Assembly: GCA_910585095.1 (NCBI GenBank)
Contig: CAJUBU010000031.1
Coordinates: forward strand, 5,500 to 28,908
DNA length: 23,409 bases
Direction of reading: 5' to 3'
From: an uncultured Lachnospira sp.
Lineage (GTDB): Bacteria; Bacillota; Clostridia; Lachnospirales; Lachnospiraceae
Shown here piece by piece: positions 14,888 through 21,702 of this stretch. The translations under genes were made by a program, and so were the position numbers. The notes beneath the pieces are model-generated. The model had not been told where the DNA came from, did no database searches, and was given only the letters and a program-made list of their open reading frames with translations. Positions within the stretch are counted from its first letter, which is position 1; each line of letters starts with the position of its first letter.

Positions 14888-14911
14888 AAGGGTAGTAAGT
14901 ATACTATCCTT
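14888..14911 (+). terminator. Hairpin after the unrecognised gene
   Basis: AAGGGTAGTA (14888-14897), AGTA loop, TACTATCCTT (14902-14911): 10-bp stem with one G-U pair, 30 bases past the stop at 14858. There is only a weak T-rich tail, so termination is probable rather than certain. Confidence 0.5.
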
Positions 14912-15233
14912 CATAACCTATGGAATACATCTGTTATATGGAAGCATCCACGCCAAGAAGATCTTAGAAACATGTATAATGAACACAAACATAATCAAGA
15001 AATCATTGAGATGATGGAGCATGAAAGAAAACATAAAAAGAATAAGCTCCGCTATGGTTTGTCATATTCTAATAAAGGTCAAATATCTCTGGATATAGCG
15101 GAGCAAGTAATTTGTCATTGTGTAGGTCATAGATGAATCTGCTATAAAATTCAAAAAGTGACAAAGATTTTTATATAATTCTCTTGATTATTAGTACTAA
15201 ATATAATACTATATATGAAAAGGAGCAGTTAAA
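14912..15233. other. Gene-free stretch before hicA
   Basis: About 320 bp. One frame stays open from about 14918 to 15136 without a proper start (WKHPRQEDLRNMYNEHKHNQ...), possibly the remnant of a helical, charged protein. It also contains the inverted repeat at 15046-15104. AAAAGGAG at 15218-15225 serves hicA. Confidence 0.4.
15046..15104 (-). terminator. Long-loop inverted repeat, terminator-like on the - strand
   Basis: GCTCCGCTAT (15046-15055) and ATAGCGGAGC (15095-15104) are perfect 10-bp arms with a 39-base loop. On the - strand the stem is followed by TTATTCTTTTTATG, which resembles a terminator tail, although no - strand gene ends here. The long loop resembles the inverted repeat downstream of int. 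Confidence 0.4.
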
Positions 15234-15457
15234 GTGTCAAATGTAAAAAAGCTAATTGAAAAGATACAACAACCAAATGGAATAAGACCAGAGGAAGTGG
15301 AGAAGGTTCTTGGTGCATATAGATATATTCCAGCAAGACAAAAAGGAAGTCATAAACATTATTTGAATAAAGATACAGGAGATTTGATAACAATAAAACA
15401 AGAAAATCCATTAAAAAAGCTTATGTTGTAGATGTGTTAAACAGAATAGGGGAGTAA
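15234..15457 (+). pseudogene. hicA: HicA mRNA-interferase toxin with 3' frameshift
   Basis: HicA toxins are small double-stranded-RNA-binding-fold ribonucleases that cut mRNA. From GTG 15234 (AAAAGGAG upstream) the protein shows VKKLIEKIQQPNGIRPEEVE, then RQKGSHKHYLNKDTGDLITI with the catalytic histidine H40 in GSHKHY. At the A6 run 15413-15418 the frame leaves the family pattern and stops at 15431. With one more A it continues KAYVVDVLNRIGE to TAA 15455, the normal HicA ending. The truncated 65-residue product loses the last helix. Its antitoxin partner follows 48 bases later and is intact. Confidence 0.85.
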
Positions 15458-15505
15458 TTTATCTATTCTAACATAATATAATAAGCGGGAAGGAGTAGGA
15501 ATAGC

Positions 15506-15850
15506 ATGGAAGTTAAAGATTATATGAAAATGCCATATACAAGATTAGTGCAAGAGATGAACGATGAAAGTGGACATTATTTTTATGGTAGGATTTTAGA
15601 ATTAGATGGCTGTCAAAGTACAAGTGATACTCTGAATGGATTGTATCAAAGCCTTAATGAGGCAATGGAAGGATATATTGAGGTAAAACTGGAAAATAAT
15701 CTTCCTGTACCAATTCCAGAGGCAGCAGAAAAATATAGTGGAAAGTTTGTTGTAAGGATTCCAAAATCTTTACATCAAAGACTAGCGATTGAAGCAGAAA
15801 AAGAAGGTGTAAGCCTTAATCAGTTAGCTTTATATAAATTGGCACTTTAA
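15506..15850 (+). CDS. hicB: HicB antitoxin
   Basis: 114 residues. The N-terminal degenerate RNase-H-like HicB domain is recognisable in YFYGRILELDGCQSTSDTLN and LNEAMEGYIEVKLENNLPVP; the C-terminal part KFVVRIPKSLHQRLAIEAEK-EGVSLNQL is a ribbon-helix-helix DNA-binding domain. HicB binds HicA, masks its active site and represses the operon. ATG 15506 follows GGGAAGGAG. The partner toxin upstream is frameshifted, so HicB may now act only as a solitary repressor. Confidence 0.92.
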   Translation: MEVKDYMKMPYTRLVQEMNDESGHYFYGRILELDGCQSTSDTLNGLYQSLNEAMEGYIEVKLENNLPVPIPEAAEKYSGKFVVRIPKSLHQRLAIEAEKEGVSLNQLALYKLAL

Positions 15851-15878
15851 TTTATTATATATATAATAGAAAGTATAG

Positions 15879-15905
15879 GTAGGGTTTTAAATCCTGCTTT
15901 TTATA
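15879..15905 (+). terminator. Terminator after hicB
   Basis: GTAGG, an 11-base loop and CCTGC followed by TTTTTAT, 29 bases past the hicB stop. The stem is short (5 bp, one G-U), so the call is moderate. Confidence 0.5.
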
Positions 15906-16065
15906 TTCTGATAAGAACAAGTTACAAATTCTTTTAATCAAATTTTATATAATAAGCAATCTTATCCATTTGTAATTATTTCGCATCAAAATATACTAAT
16001 ATGTGTTGAAAGGTCAAATATAAGTAAATATAACAAAAACTGTATATTGTGAATTGTATAATGTA

Positions 16066-16094
16066 TTGACAATATTATTTTTGAGTAATATATT
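16066..16094 (+). promoter_or_regulatory. Promoter of yefM-yoeB
   Basis: TTGACA (16066-16071), 17-bp spacer and TATATT (16089-16094), nearly consensus, 21 bases before the yefM start. AAAAAGGAG lies between. The antitoxin-toxin complex would be expected to repress at this site; no clear palindrome is seen. Confidence 0.75.
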
Positions 16095-16115
16095 TATAAA
16101 AAGGAGTGTGATTTT

Positions 16116-16367
16116 ATGATAGCCACTAGTTTTGCAAATATAAGAAATAATTTTAAGGAAATATGTAATCAAGTTGTACAAGATTCGGATATTGCTATAA
16201 TTACAAGAAAAAATAATGAAAATATAGTTTTAATGTCACAAGCATATTATGATAATTTAATGGAAAATCTTTATATTAGAGAAAGTAAAGCAAATTATGA
16301 TTGGTTAAAAGAATCTATTAAACAGGCAGAAAATGGAAATTTAGTTAGTTTTGAGGTGGAGGATTAG
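16116..16367 (+). CDS. yefM: YefM/Phd-family antitoxin
   Basis: 83 residues. The N-terminal Phd/YefM fold is clear: SFANIRNNFKEICNQVVQDS, then AIITRKNNENIVLMSQAYYD. This part binds operator DNA; the C-terminal acidic tail (IKQAENGNLVSFEVED) wraps the toxin. The stop is four bases before yoeB, and the yoeB ribosome binding site GAGGTGGAGG lies inside this gene's end, so translation is coupled. Length is normal and no disruption is seen. Confidence 0.93.
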   Translation: MIATSFANIRNNFKEICNQVVQDSDIAIITRKNNENIVLMSQAYYDNLMENLYIRESKANYDWLKESIKQAENGNLVSFEVED

Positions 16368-16370
16368 TAT

Positions 16371-16625
16371 ATGAATGTGTCTTTCACTGAAAATGCGTGG
16401 GAAGATTATCTTTATTGGCAAAATACAGACAAGAAGATAGTAAAGCGAATAAATGAATTAATAAAAGATATTAAAAGAAATCCATTTGAAGGAATAGGAA
16501 AACCAGAGGGATTAAAGTATGATTTAGCAGGTAAGTGGAGTAGAAGAATTAATGATGAGCATAGACTTGTCTATCAAGTAGAAAATAATAATTTAATTAT
16601 TTATACTTGCAAATATCATTATTGA
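16371..16625 (+). CDS. yoeB: YoeB-family toxin (ribosome-dependent mRNA interferase)
   Basis: 84 residues, exactly the usual length. YoeB cleaves mRNA in the ribosomal A site. Catalytic positions are preserved: E46 in GKPEGLKY, an arginine in KWSRRIND (R58/R59) and the terminal H83-Y84 in TCKYHY. The motif NDEHRLVYQV is typical of Txe/YoeB. Forms an operon with yefM. It is the only toxin of the type II cluster in this window that is visibly intact. Confidence 0.95.
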   Translation: MNVSFTENAWEDYLYWQNTDKKIVKRINELIKDIKRNPFEGIGKPEGLKYDLAGKWSRRINDEHRLVYQVENNNLIIYTCKYHY

Positions 16626-16637
16626 GGAGGATTATTT

Positions 16638-16853
16638 ATGCATTATCCTATGTATATGATATGGTCAGATATAGATCAATCTTATATTGTGACCGTACCT
16701 GATTTGCCAGGTTGTATGGCAGATGGAAGGACAGCAGATGAAGCGGTTAAAAATATACAAGTAGTTATAGAAGAGTGGATTGCTATAGCAAAGGAGGAAA
16801 ACAGGGATATTCCAGAACCATCAAAAGGATTAGAAATTGTTTCAAAAGGTTAA
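16638..16853 (+). CDS. Orphan HicB-like antitoxin-family protein
   Basis: 71 residues: YPMYMIWSDIDQSYIVTVPD, LPGCMADGRTADEAVKNIQ and a short Pro-containing tail. This is the compact HicB-like/DUF1902-type fold without a DNA-binding domain. It begins 13 bases after yoeB with GAGGAGG before ATG. No HicA partner is adjacent; it lies between an intact YefM/YoeB pair and a RelB-like/YafQ pair, so it is probably co-transcribed with them. It may be a leftover antitoxin or an additional regulator. Confidence 0.85.
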   Translation: MHYPMYMIWSDIDQSYIVTVPDLPGCMADGRTADEAVKNIQVVIEEWIAIAKEENRDIPEPSKGLEIVSKG

Positions 16854-16867
16854 AGAGAGGGCGAATT

Positions 16868-17077
16868 ATGAGTGAAAGAGAACAAGCAATGCAATTATTA
16901 AATGCTGTACCTGATTATAAACTAGGATATGTGGTAGCATTTTTACAGGGTGTAGCAATCCCTGAAGAAATCCCAAACTCTGAAATACTAGAGGCAATGC
17001 AAGAATTGGAAGATGGCGGCGGTGAAGTATTTGAAGGTTCTGTACATGATTTTTTACAAATGATGTTGGAGGATTGA
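16868..17077 (+). CDS. RelB/DinJ-type antitoxin partner of YafQ
   Basis: 69 residues from ATG 16868 (AGAGAGGG upstream). The pattern REQAMQLLNAVPDYKLGYVV-AFLQGV with a following acidic region is common to small clostridial antitoxins that precede YafQ-like toxins. The gene stop is three bases before the yafQ start, and GGAGG for yafQ lies inside it. Frame is complete. The predicted N-terminal helical part would bind DNA or dimerise and the acidic tail would bind toxin; this is inference from the partner. Confidence 0.75.
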   Translation: MSEREQAMQLLNAVPDYKLGYVVAFLQGVAIPEEIPNSEILEAMQELEDGGGEVFEGSVHDFLQMMLED

Positions 17078-17080
17078 CAA

Positions 17081-17318
17081 ATGTTGAAAATTAAATATTC
17101 AGGGAAGATTAAAAAAGACCTGAAGATTTGTCAGAAGCGACAATATGATTTTTCATTATTAGAAAAGATTCTTGATAAATTGCAGATACCAGAGCCTTTA
17201 TTTCAAGGATTACAGAGAGTGTCACATAATGCCAGATTGGCTTTTAATATACCACCAAGACAATGAATATTTGGAATTATATAGAACTGGCACACATTCT
17301 GATTTGTTTGGGCAATAA
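17081..17318 (+). pseudogene. yafQ: YafQ-type toxin with internal deletion and frameshift
   Basis: YafQ is a RelE-fold mRNA interferase. The N-terminus MLKIKYSGKIKKDLKICQKR-QYDFSLLEKILDKL fits. After IPEPL the expected dozen residues up to the glycine loop are absent and the frame is wrong, stopping at 17266. In the other frame the rest of the family follows: YFKDYRECHIMPDWLLIYHQ and ELYRTGTHSDLFGQ, ending at TAA 17316. A deletion of roughly 35 bp around 17195-17205 would explain both the missing residues and the shift. The toxin is almost certainly inactive while its antitoxin remains. Confidence 0.85.
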
Positions 17319-17377
17319 ATACAAAGAGGAAAATATAGATATTCCTAACCTATAAAATGATAAATAAATTTTGTATT

Positions 17378-17415
17378 AACATCACAGTCTAAAAGGATTG
17401 TGGTGTTATTTTTAT
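17378..17415 (+). terminator. Terminator of the toxin-antitoxin run
   Basis: AACATCACAGTC (17378-17389), 6-base loop, GATTGTGGTGTT (17396-17407): 12-bp stem with two G-U pairs, then ATTTTTAT. Confidence 0.85.
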
Positions 17416-17459
17416 GTCTTAATTAATAGTATCGTTAAATATTTACTGGAGGTGGAACT

Positions 17460-17711
17460 ATTCAAAATAATGAAATATACTACATTGAATTGGAACAAGA
17501 AATGATTAATTGTCTAGGTGAAGTGCGTACTCATATTATACACTATTTTAATAGTGAGGAAGCGCAAAAAACATAATGGAAGAAATATAAAAATGGATAT
17601 TATCCAAATAGAACACCAAAGAAAAAGGGAAAAGTACATTTCACTAGCGAAGGAATACTTATACCTTTGGATGGCAGAACTATTAAAAAGAATGTTAAGT
17701 TATTTGACTGA
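17460..17711 (+). pseudogene. Small broken gene with ATT in place of a start
   Basis: GGAGGTGG (17448-17455) precedes an ATT at 17460, from which one frame reads IQNNEIYYIELEQEMINCLG, EVRTHIIHYFNSEEAQKT, then TAA (17574), then WKKYKNGYYPNRTPKKKGKV and HFTSEGILIPLDGRTIKKNV, stopping at TGA 17709. Both halves look protein-like in the same frame, so a nonsense mutation in one gene of about 83 codons is likely. ATG to ATT at the start would be a second lesion. Family unknown; the basic NRTPKKKGK region suggests nucleic-acid binding. Confidence 0.55.
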
Positions 17712-17764
17712 AATAATGAAAAGTGGAAAATTGTAATTTATATATGTAATGTAATATCACGAAG

Positions 17765-17803
17765 AAGCGCAAAGTTTAAAAATAGGCATTGCGCTTTTTT
17801 ATT
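17765..17803 (+). terminator. Rho-independent terminator
   Basis: AAGCGCAA (17765-17772), 16-base loop, TTGCGCTT (17789-17796), then TTTTATT. Perfect 8-bp stem closing the small pseudogene cassette. Confidence 0.85.
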
Positions 17804-17859
17804 GTCTAAAATTATGTATTATCAAATAAGAAAATATAAAAAATCAGGAGGAAACATAG

Positions 17860-18186
17860 ATGAAAAATGAAATAATAGTTACAGTAATGGCAGCAGTTAT
17901 TGGGATTGGTTCATATGCAATAGGAACAACACAAGCTAAGACTATAATAGAAACTCAAACAGTAACCAAAATTGAAACAGTAACAGAAATTCAAACGATT
18001 ACAGAAATACAAGAAGTAGAAAAGGAAAAAATTATTGAAGTTATACCAGATAATTATATTAATACAACATCATATGATTTTTATAATAATTATATAGATA
18101 TGCGGCAAGTAGTAGATTTTTCCACAACTGAAAATGGATTATATTTGTATACACAAGATGGGAATGGCTATTATTGGGAAAAGTGA
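17860..18186 (+). CDS. Small membrane-anchored/secreted mobile-element protein
   Basis: 108 residues with an N-terminal hydrophobic segment (residues 4-24, IIVTVMAAVIGIGSYAIGTT) ending QAK, either a signal peptide or an anchor. It is followed by a repetitive Thr/Glu/Ile/Val stretch (TQTVTKIETVTEIQTITEIQ) with period about six, and a C-terminal module YNNYIDMRQVVDFSTTENGL-YLYTQDGNGYYWEK. Such proteins are widespread on clostridial mobile elements; function unknown. CAGGAGGAAAC precedes the ATG. It begins a new cassette after a terminator. Confidence 0.75.
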   Translation: MKNEIIVTVMAAVIGIGSYAIGTTQAKTIIETQTVTKIETVTEIQTITEIQEVEKEKIIEVIPDNYINTTSYDFYNNYIDMRQVVDFSTTENGLYLYTQDGNGYYWEK

Positions 18187-18213
18187 AATATATAACTACA
18201 GGAGTGAAGTGGT

Positions 18214-18366
18214 ATGACAGAATATATGTACAATATTTTTGAAGAAGAAGCAGTTATAAAGGAAACAGAAAACAACGTAACAATAAAATTTGAAAATCAA
18301 AAAAGAGAGTTTAAAGACTATGATAAAGCTGTTGAAGTTTTAGAAAGAATGGGTTATAGATTTTAA
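18214..18366 (+). CDS. Small acidic protein, 50 residues
   Basis: ATG 18214 follows AGGAGTG; the product starts MTEYMYNIFEEEAVIKETEN and ends DYDKAVEVLERMGYRF. The sequence looks like two strands and a helix (NVTIKFENQKREFKDYDKAV). Downstream of the membrane-anchored protein by 27 bases and probably co-transcribed. No family is recognised, but the coding pattern, ribosome binding site and spacing support a real gene. Confidence 0.65.
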   Translation: MTEYMYNIFEEEAVIKETENNVTIKFENQKREFKDYDKAVEVLERMGYRF

Positions 18367-18426
18367 GTCGTTGTGACAGCTCTAAACAGAAAATTATAGA
18401 AACAAGAATGAAAGGCAAGAGAAATT

Positions 18427-19029
18427 ATGAAAAATCAGAAAGAATTAAAAGATAAATATATGGAAGTTATTAGAAAAGAGGTATGGGTAGATAGTGAACA
18501 TATGCAAGAATTTGCAAGGAAAGAGTGTGCCTATGTGGTAGAATTATCTAATGGAAATATTATCAGTCTTGAAAAACCAAGAATCCAGAAAGATTTTTGT
18601 TTTGAAATGGGAATGTATGGGACATATACACAGGAAGAATTTGAACGGGCGGAAGGGCTAGCAGAAAAGGCGCAAACAGATGTAAATTATTTCATTCAGA
18701 ATAATATGGAACAAATAACGAATAAAATCAAATATTTAAAAGAATGCCTTGAAAAAGAAAAAGAGTGTTATACATTTACTCATTATAGTGGACAACCAGA
18801 TAAAAGCATATTAAAAAGCTATAACATTGTTAGAATATGTGATAATCCAGAGTATTGTCCTGGTAGGTGGTCAAACTGTAAAAACCTTGAAAAATTAGAT
18901 AATGATGACATAAAAGCAATTATTGTAGGACTTGAAGAAGTTGGAAAAGGATTTATGAAAAGACTAAATACATATTTGAAAAAATATGGTCTTGAAAAGT
19001 TAAATATATGGACATATTGCAGTGACTAA
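18427..19029 (+). CDS. Mobile-element protein of unknown function
   Basis: 200 residues from ATG 18427 (GGCAAGAGAA upstream, a weak ribosome binding site). The first half is FARKECAYVVELSNGNIISL, then KPRIQKDFCFEMGMYGTYTQ and a long helix EEFERAEGLAEKAQTDVNYF; the second half has several cysteines (CDNPEYCPGRWSNCKNL) that may form a metal site, ending in a basic helix. Similar proteins occur on clostridial plasmids and phages without known role. No catalytic motif is recognised. Confidence 0.7.
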   Translation: MKNQKELKDKYMEVIRKEVWVDSEHMQEFARKECAYVVELSNGNIISLEKPRIQKDFCFEMGMYGTYTQEEFERAEGLAEKAQTDVNYFIQNNMEQITNKIKYLKECLEKEKECYTFTHYSGQPDKSILKSYNIVRICDNPEYCPGRWSNCKNLEKLDNDDIKAIIVGLEEVGKGFMKRLNTYLKKYGLEKLNIWTYCSD

Positions 19030-19104
19030 TAATATCTTCCTACAAATAAGAAAAAATATAATGTTTCATAAAAGAAATAGACAAAAAGGAGGAATTTTGA
19101 TAAA

Positions 19105-19461
19105 ATGATAAAAAATCAGGTAGAAGGAATACCAATAAAAAGAGATGATTTTCACGTTATACAATATCAAATTTTAAATTACCTATATGAAAAAATTAAA
19201 TTAGGTAATGATGTAAATGAAAAGGAGCTTCAAGGGATTCTTCCAAAATACAATGAAAAGTATTTTAATTATATTATCCATTGTATGGAAAGTTATAGAT
19301 TAATAGAAGGAATAAAGGTTGTAGGAAGTGGCAAATTATATGAGGTTACAAATTTTAATAAGTGTTATATAACACCAATTGGAATTGAATACTTATTTAA
19401 AGAGCTATTGATGAAAGAAGTAAAAGAATACTTTGATGGTATAAAGGAATGGAAAAATTGA
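19105..19461 (+). CDS. YjcQ-like winged-helix protein
   Basis: 118 residues. DFHVIQYQILNYLYEKIKLG followed by KYFNYIIHCMESYRLIEGIK and ITPIGIEYLFKELLMKEVKE matches the YjcQ-type winged helix found in phages and mobile elements: three helices, a short wing and a C-terminal dimerising helix. Probably DNA-binding. GGAGG lies 14 bases before ATG 19105; a TTG at 19097 is too close to be preferred in this frame. The next gene is a Uma2 nuclease 18 bases downstream. Confidence 0.75.
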   Translation: MIKNQVEGIPIKRDDFHVIQYQILNYLYEKIKLGNDVNEKELQGILPKYNEKYFNYIIHCMESYRLIEGIKVVGSGKLYEVTNFNKCYITPIGIEYLFKELLMKEVKEYFDGIKEWKN

Positions 19462-19479
19462 GTTAATGAAGGAGGTCTT

Positions 19480-19980
19480 ATGGATAGTGCATTACAAATA
19501 ATGGATATGAGTAATACTTTTATTGAACATTCTTTTGTAATTAATAATTTTGTTGTTACAGTTGGAAAACAAATTAAAGATTCGTTATGTCGTGTACTTG
19601 GAGATGGTGTTCAGTACCAATGGAGGGAAAATAACAATAATATTATTATTCCAGATGCTTCAATTAATTGTAATACTAGAGATAGAAAAAATGTATCTTT
19701 AACAGGTATTCCTAGAATGGTGATGGAAGTGCTTTCAGAAGCTACAGAACAATATGATAGAACAGGAAAAATGCAAATTTATCAAAAGGTAGGGATTTCA
19801 GAATATTGGATAGTTGATTGGAGAAAAAAGCAAATTGAAATATATTTGAATGATGGAAAGGAAGATGGAACAACATATTTTTATCTTTATAAAACAATAA
19901 CAGAACATAATAAAGAGGAACTACAAATTGTTATGTTTCCTAATTTTAAAATAACATTTGAAGAATTATTTGCTTTATAA
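19480..19980 (+). CDS. Uma2-family (DUF820) PD-(D/E)XK-type nuclease, short form
   Basis: 166 residues. IIIPDASI holds the catalytic Asp (D59); RMVMEVLSEATEQYDRTGKM holds E83 and a conserved Asp and Lys; KVGISEYWIVDWRKKQIEIY is the family's closing strand pair. The N-terminal part lacks the usual ELIxG motif, so this is either a diverged or N-terminally altered member. GAAGGAGG precedes the ATG. Uma2 proteins are abundant, poorly understood putative nucleases. A second member lies at 21703, differing enough not to be a recent copy. Confidence 0.85.
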   Translation: MDSALQIMDMSNTFIEHSFVINNFVVTVGKQIKDSLCRVLGDGVQYQWRENNNNIIIPDASINCNTRDRKNVSLTGIPRMVMEVLSEATEQYDRTGKMQIYQKVGISEYWIVDWRKKQIEIYLNDGKEDGTTYFYLYKTITEHNKEELQIVMFPNFKITFEELFAL

Positions 19981-20043
19981 TTAATATCTATAGTGCTTAG
20001 TGTATTCTAAGTAAAAAAAGTTATAAATGTAGAAGGTGGTGTG

Positions 20044-20838
20044 ATGGGAAACATAGTAGATAATAAAAAATTAGAAATAATAAAAAATTTTAAACCAATT
20101 CATGATATATTTTTTGAAGTTTTGGCAGACGATGCTGCTTTTTGTCAAGAAATATTAAGAGTTATTTTAGAAGACGATAAACTGATAGTCCATGATGTGA
20201 AAGTGCAAAAAGATGTAAGGAATCTAATAGAGCGTTCTGTAAGGGTAGATGTCTTATGTACATTAGGTGATGGGACTTTTTGTAATATTGAAGTACAAAG
20301 GGCGAATAATGATAATCATTTTAAACGAATCCGATATAATGCAGCTTGTATAACAGAAATTGGAAGTCAATTTGAAAATGTACCAAATGTAATTATTGTT
20401 TATATATCTGAATTTGATATATTAAAAGCAGGAAAAACTACATATCATATTGACAAAGTGGTAAGAGAAACAGGAAAAATAGTAGATAATGGAATGAAAA
20501 TAGTATGTGTCAATACAAAGATAAATGATGGAAGTCCAATAGCAGAGCTTATGCAACTATTCACCAAGACAGAAATAAATGAACCAAAGTTTCCAGTGTT
20601 TACGAACAGAATGGATTATATTAAAAACTCAGAGAGGGGGCAGGAGCAGATGTGTGAATTAATGGAACAATATGCTGAAGACAGAGTTGAAGAAGCAAAA
20701 AAAGAAACTCAAGATAAGATGATACAAGAAATGTTAAAAGATGATATGTCTATAGATAAAATTGCTCAATATACGAGTATGGATATAAAATATATTTTAA
20801 AGATACAAAGTAATATGTTAGAAAATGGACAATTATAG
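20044..20838 (+). CDS. Rpn-type recombination-promoting nuclease (PDDEXK_2)
   Basis: 264 residues from ATG 20044; GTG 20041 just before it is an alternative, and AAGGTGG supports either. The PDDEXK_2 pattern is clear: PIHDIFFEVLADDAAFCQEI, then RSVRVDVLCTLGDGTFCNIE with D69, E83 and Q85 of the D...ExQ catalytic signature, and NNDNHFKRIRYNAA. A long helical C-terminus (EDRVEEAKKETQDKMIQEML) is normal for Rpn proteins. These nucleases are linked to RecA-independent recombination and horizontal gene transfer. A terminator follows. Confidence 0.9.
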   Translation: MGNIVDNKKLEIIKNFKPIHDIFFEVLADDAAFCQEILRVILEDDKLIVHDVKVQKDVRNLIERSVRVDVLCTLGDGTFCNIEVQRANNDNHFKRIRYNAACITEIGSQFENVPNVIIVYISEFDILKAGKTTYHIDKVVRETGKIVDNGMKIVCVNTKINDGSPIAELMQLFTKTEINEPKFPVFTNRMDYIKNSERGQEQMCELMEQYAEDRVEEAKKETQDKMIQEMLKDDMSIDKIAQYTSMDIKYILKIQSNMLENGQL

Positions 20839-20879
20839 AAAAACTAATTGGTTGTTTTATAATTAACTTTAAAATATTA

Positions 20880-20921
20880 AGCGTGTATTCAAGTTTAATT
20901 GGATTTACACGCTATTTTTAT
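20880..20921 (+). terminator. Terminator after the Rpn gene
   Basis: AGCGTGTA (20880-20887) and TACACGCT (20906-20913) with an 18-base loop, then ATTTTTAT. A short GC-richer patch of unknown origin follows at about 20938-20990. Confidence 0.85.
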
Positions 20922-21058
20922 ACACAATAACAATAATGCTCTCTGATTGGATAACTGCCACGTGAAGCGCATCACAACTACGATTGAGGAGTATTTTTTT
21001 ATATTAAATTTTGATTAAAGCAAATAATAAAAAATTATATAAAAAGGAGAAAATGAAT

Positions 21059-21271
21059 ATGGCGAAAGGATTAATGAGAAGTAGAGAATTTACAATACTG
21101 TTGACATTAGATCAAAGAATACTTGCTGAAAGACTTTCAGAAATAGAAAGAGAAGATGCAGAGAGATGTTCTGAATGAGGAGGTGAAGATTGTTGCTGTT
21201 GTGAGTATTATTTAGATCGCCAAAGATGGCAGTCATCAGATGAATTATTTTTTAATGAAGACGAATATTAG
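21059..21271 (+). pseudogene. Small Cys-rich protein interrupted by in-frame TGA
   Basis: ATG 21059 follows AAGGAG at nine bases. The frame reads MAKGLMRSREFTILLTLDQR, ILAERLSEIEREDAERCSE, then TGA at 21176, then GGEDCCCCEYYLDRQRWQSS and DELFFNEDEY with a natural TAG at 21269. The two parts are one small protein of 70 codons: a helix and a cysteine cluster. TGG (Trp) to TGA is the likely change. The cysteine cluster suggests metal binding. Function unknown. Confidence 0.65.
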
Positions 21272-21352
21272 AAATATAAAAATGGTATAGAAAGTCTATT
21301 ACAGTAGATAAAATAAAAGATATTTTGAGAGGAGATGAAAAATGGAAAAGGA

Positions 21353-21409
21353 ATGATAAAAGATAAACATACAAGTTTAAATGACTATTTAATTAAATTT
21401 TACTATTGA
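21353..21409 (+). other. 18-codon open frame, possible remnant
   Basis: MIKDKHTSLNDYLIKFYY. The opening HTSLNDYL resembles the N-terminus of a short mobile-element protein family that normally has about 55 residues. Here it ends early after an unrelated LIKFYY. The preceding GGAAAAGGA could serve as ribosome binding site. Only weak support. Confidence 0.3.
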
Positions 21410-21427
21410 AAAGGTATAGGTGATATT

Positions 21428-21625
21428 ATGCAAGTATTATTTATTGAAGGAAAAAGAAATGGTTATGATATGGAACAATGTGGAGAAACATTGACAGTTG
21501 AAGAATTAATTGAATTATTGTCCCAATATGATGAAAATATGTCTATATATTTAAGAAATGATAATGGATATACTTATGGCAGTATAACTTCAGAAGATTT
21601 ATATACAAATGAAGATTTGGAATAG
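21428..21625 (+). CDS. Small mobile-element protein
   Basis: 65 residues: a two-strand start (MQVLFIEGKRNGYDMEQ), then TLTVEELIELLSQYDENMSI and YLRNDNGYTYGSITSEDLYT. The 'ELIELLSQYDE..YL.NDNGYTYG' arrangement recurs in small proteins carried by clostridial mobile elements and is complete here. A weak AAAAGGTATAGG precedes ATG 21428. No function is known. Confidence 0.65.
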   Translation: MQVLFIEGKRNGYDMEQCGETLTVEELIELLSQYDENMSIYLRNDNGYTYGSITSEDLYTNEDLE

Positions 21626-21702
21626 GAATCAGATTAAATATATATTGCTTGCTATGATTTGTGAAAGAATATATAATGATAATAAAAAAGGAGGATGGTT
21701 GT

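Noticed and set aside
20938..20990. GC-richer patch as part of a gene or structured RNA
   Set aside because: Only a few sense codons in any frame, no start signal and no convincing hairpin; left unexplained.
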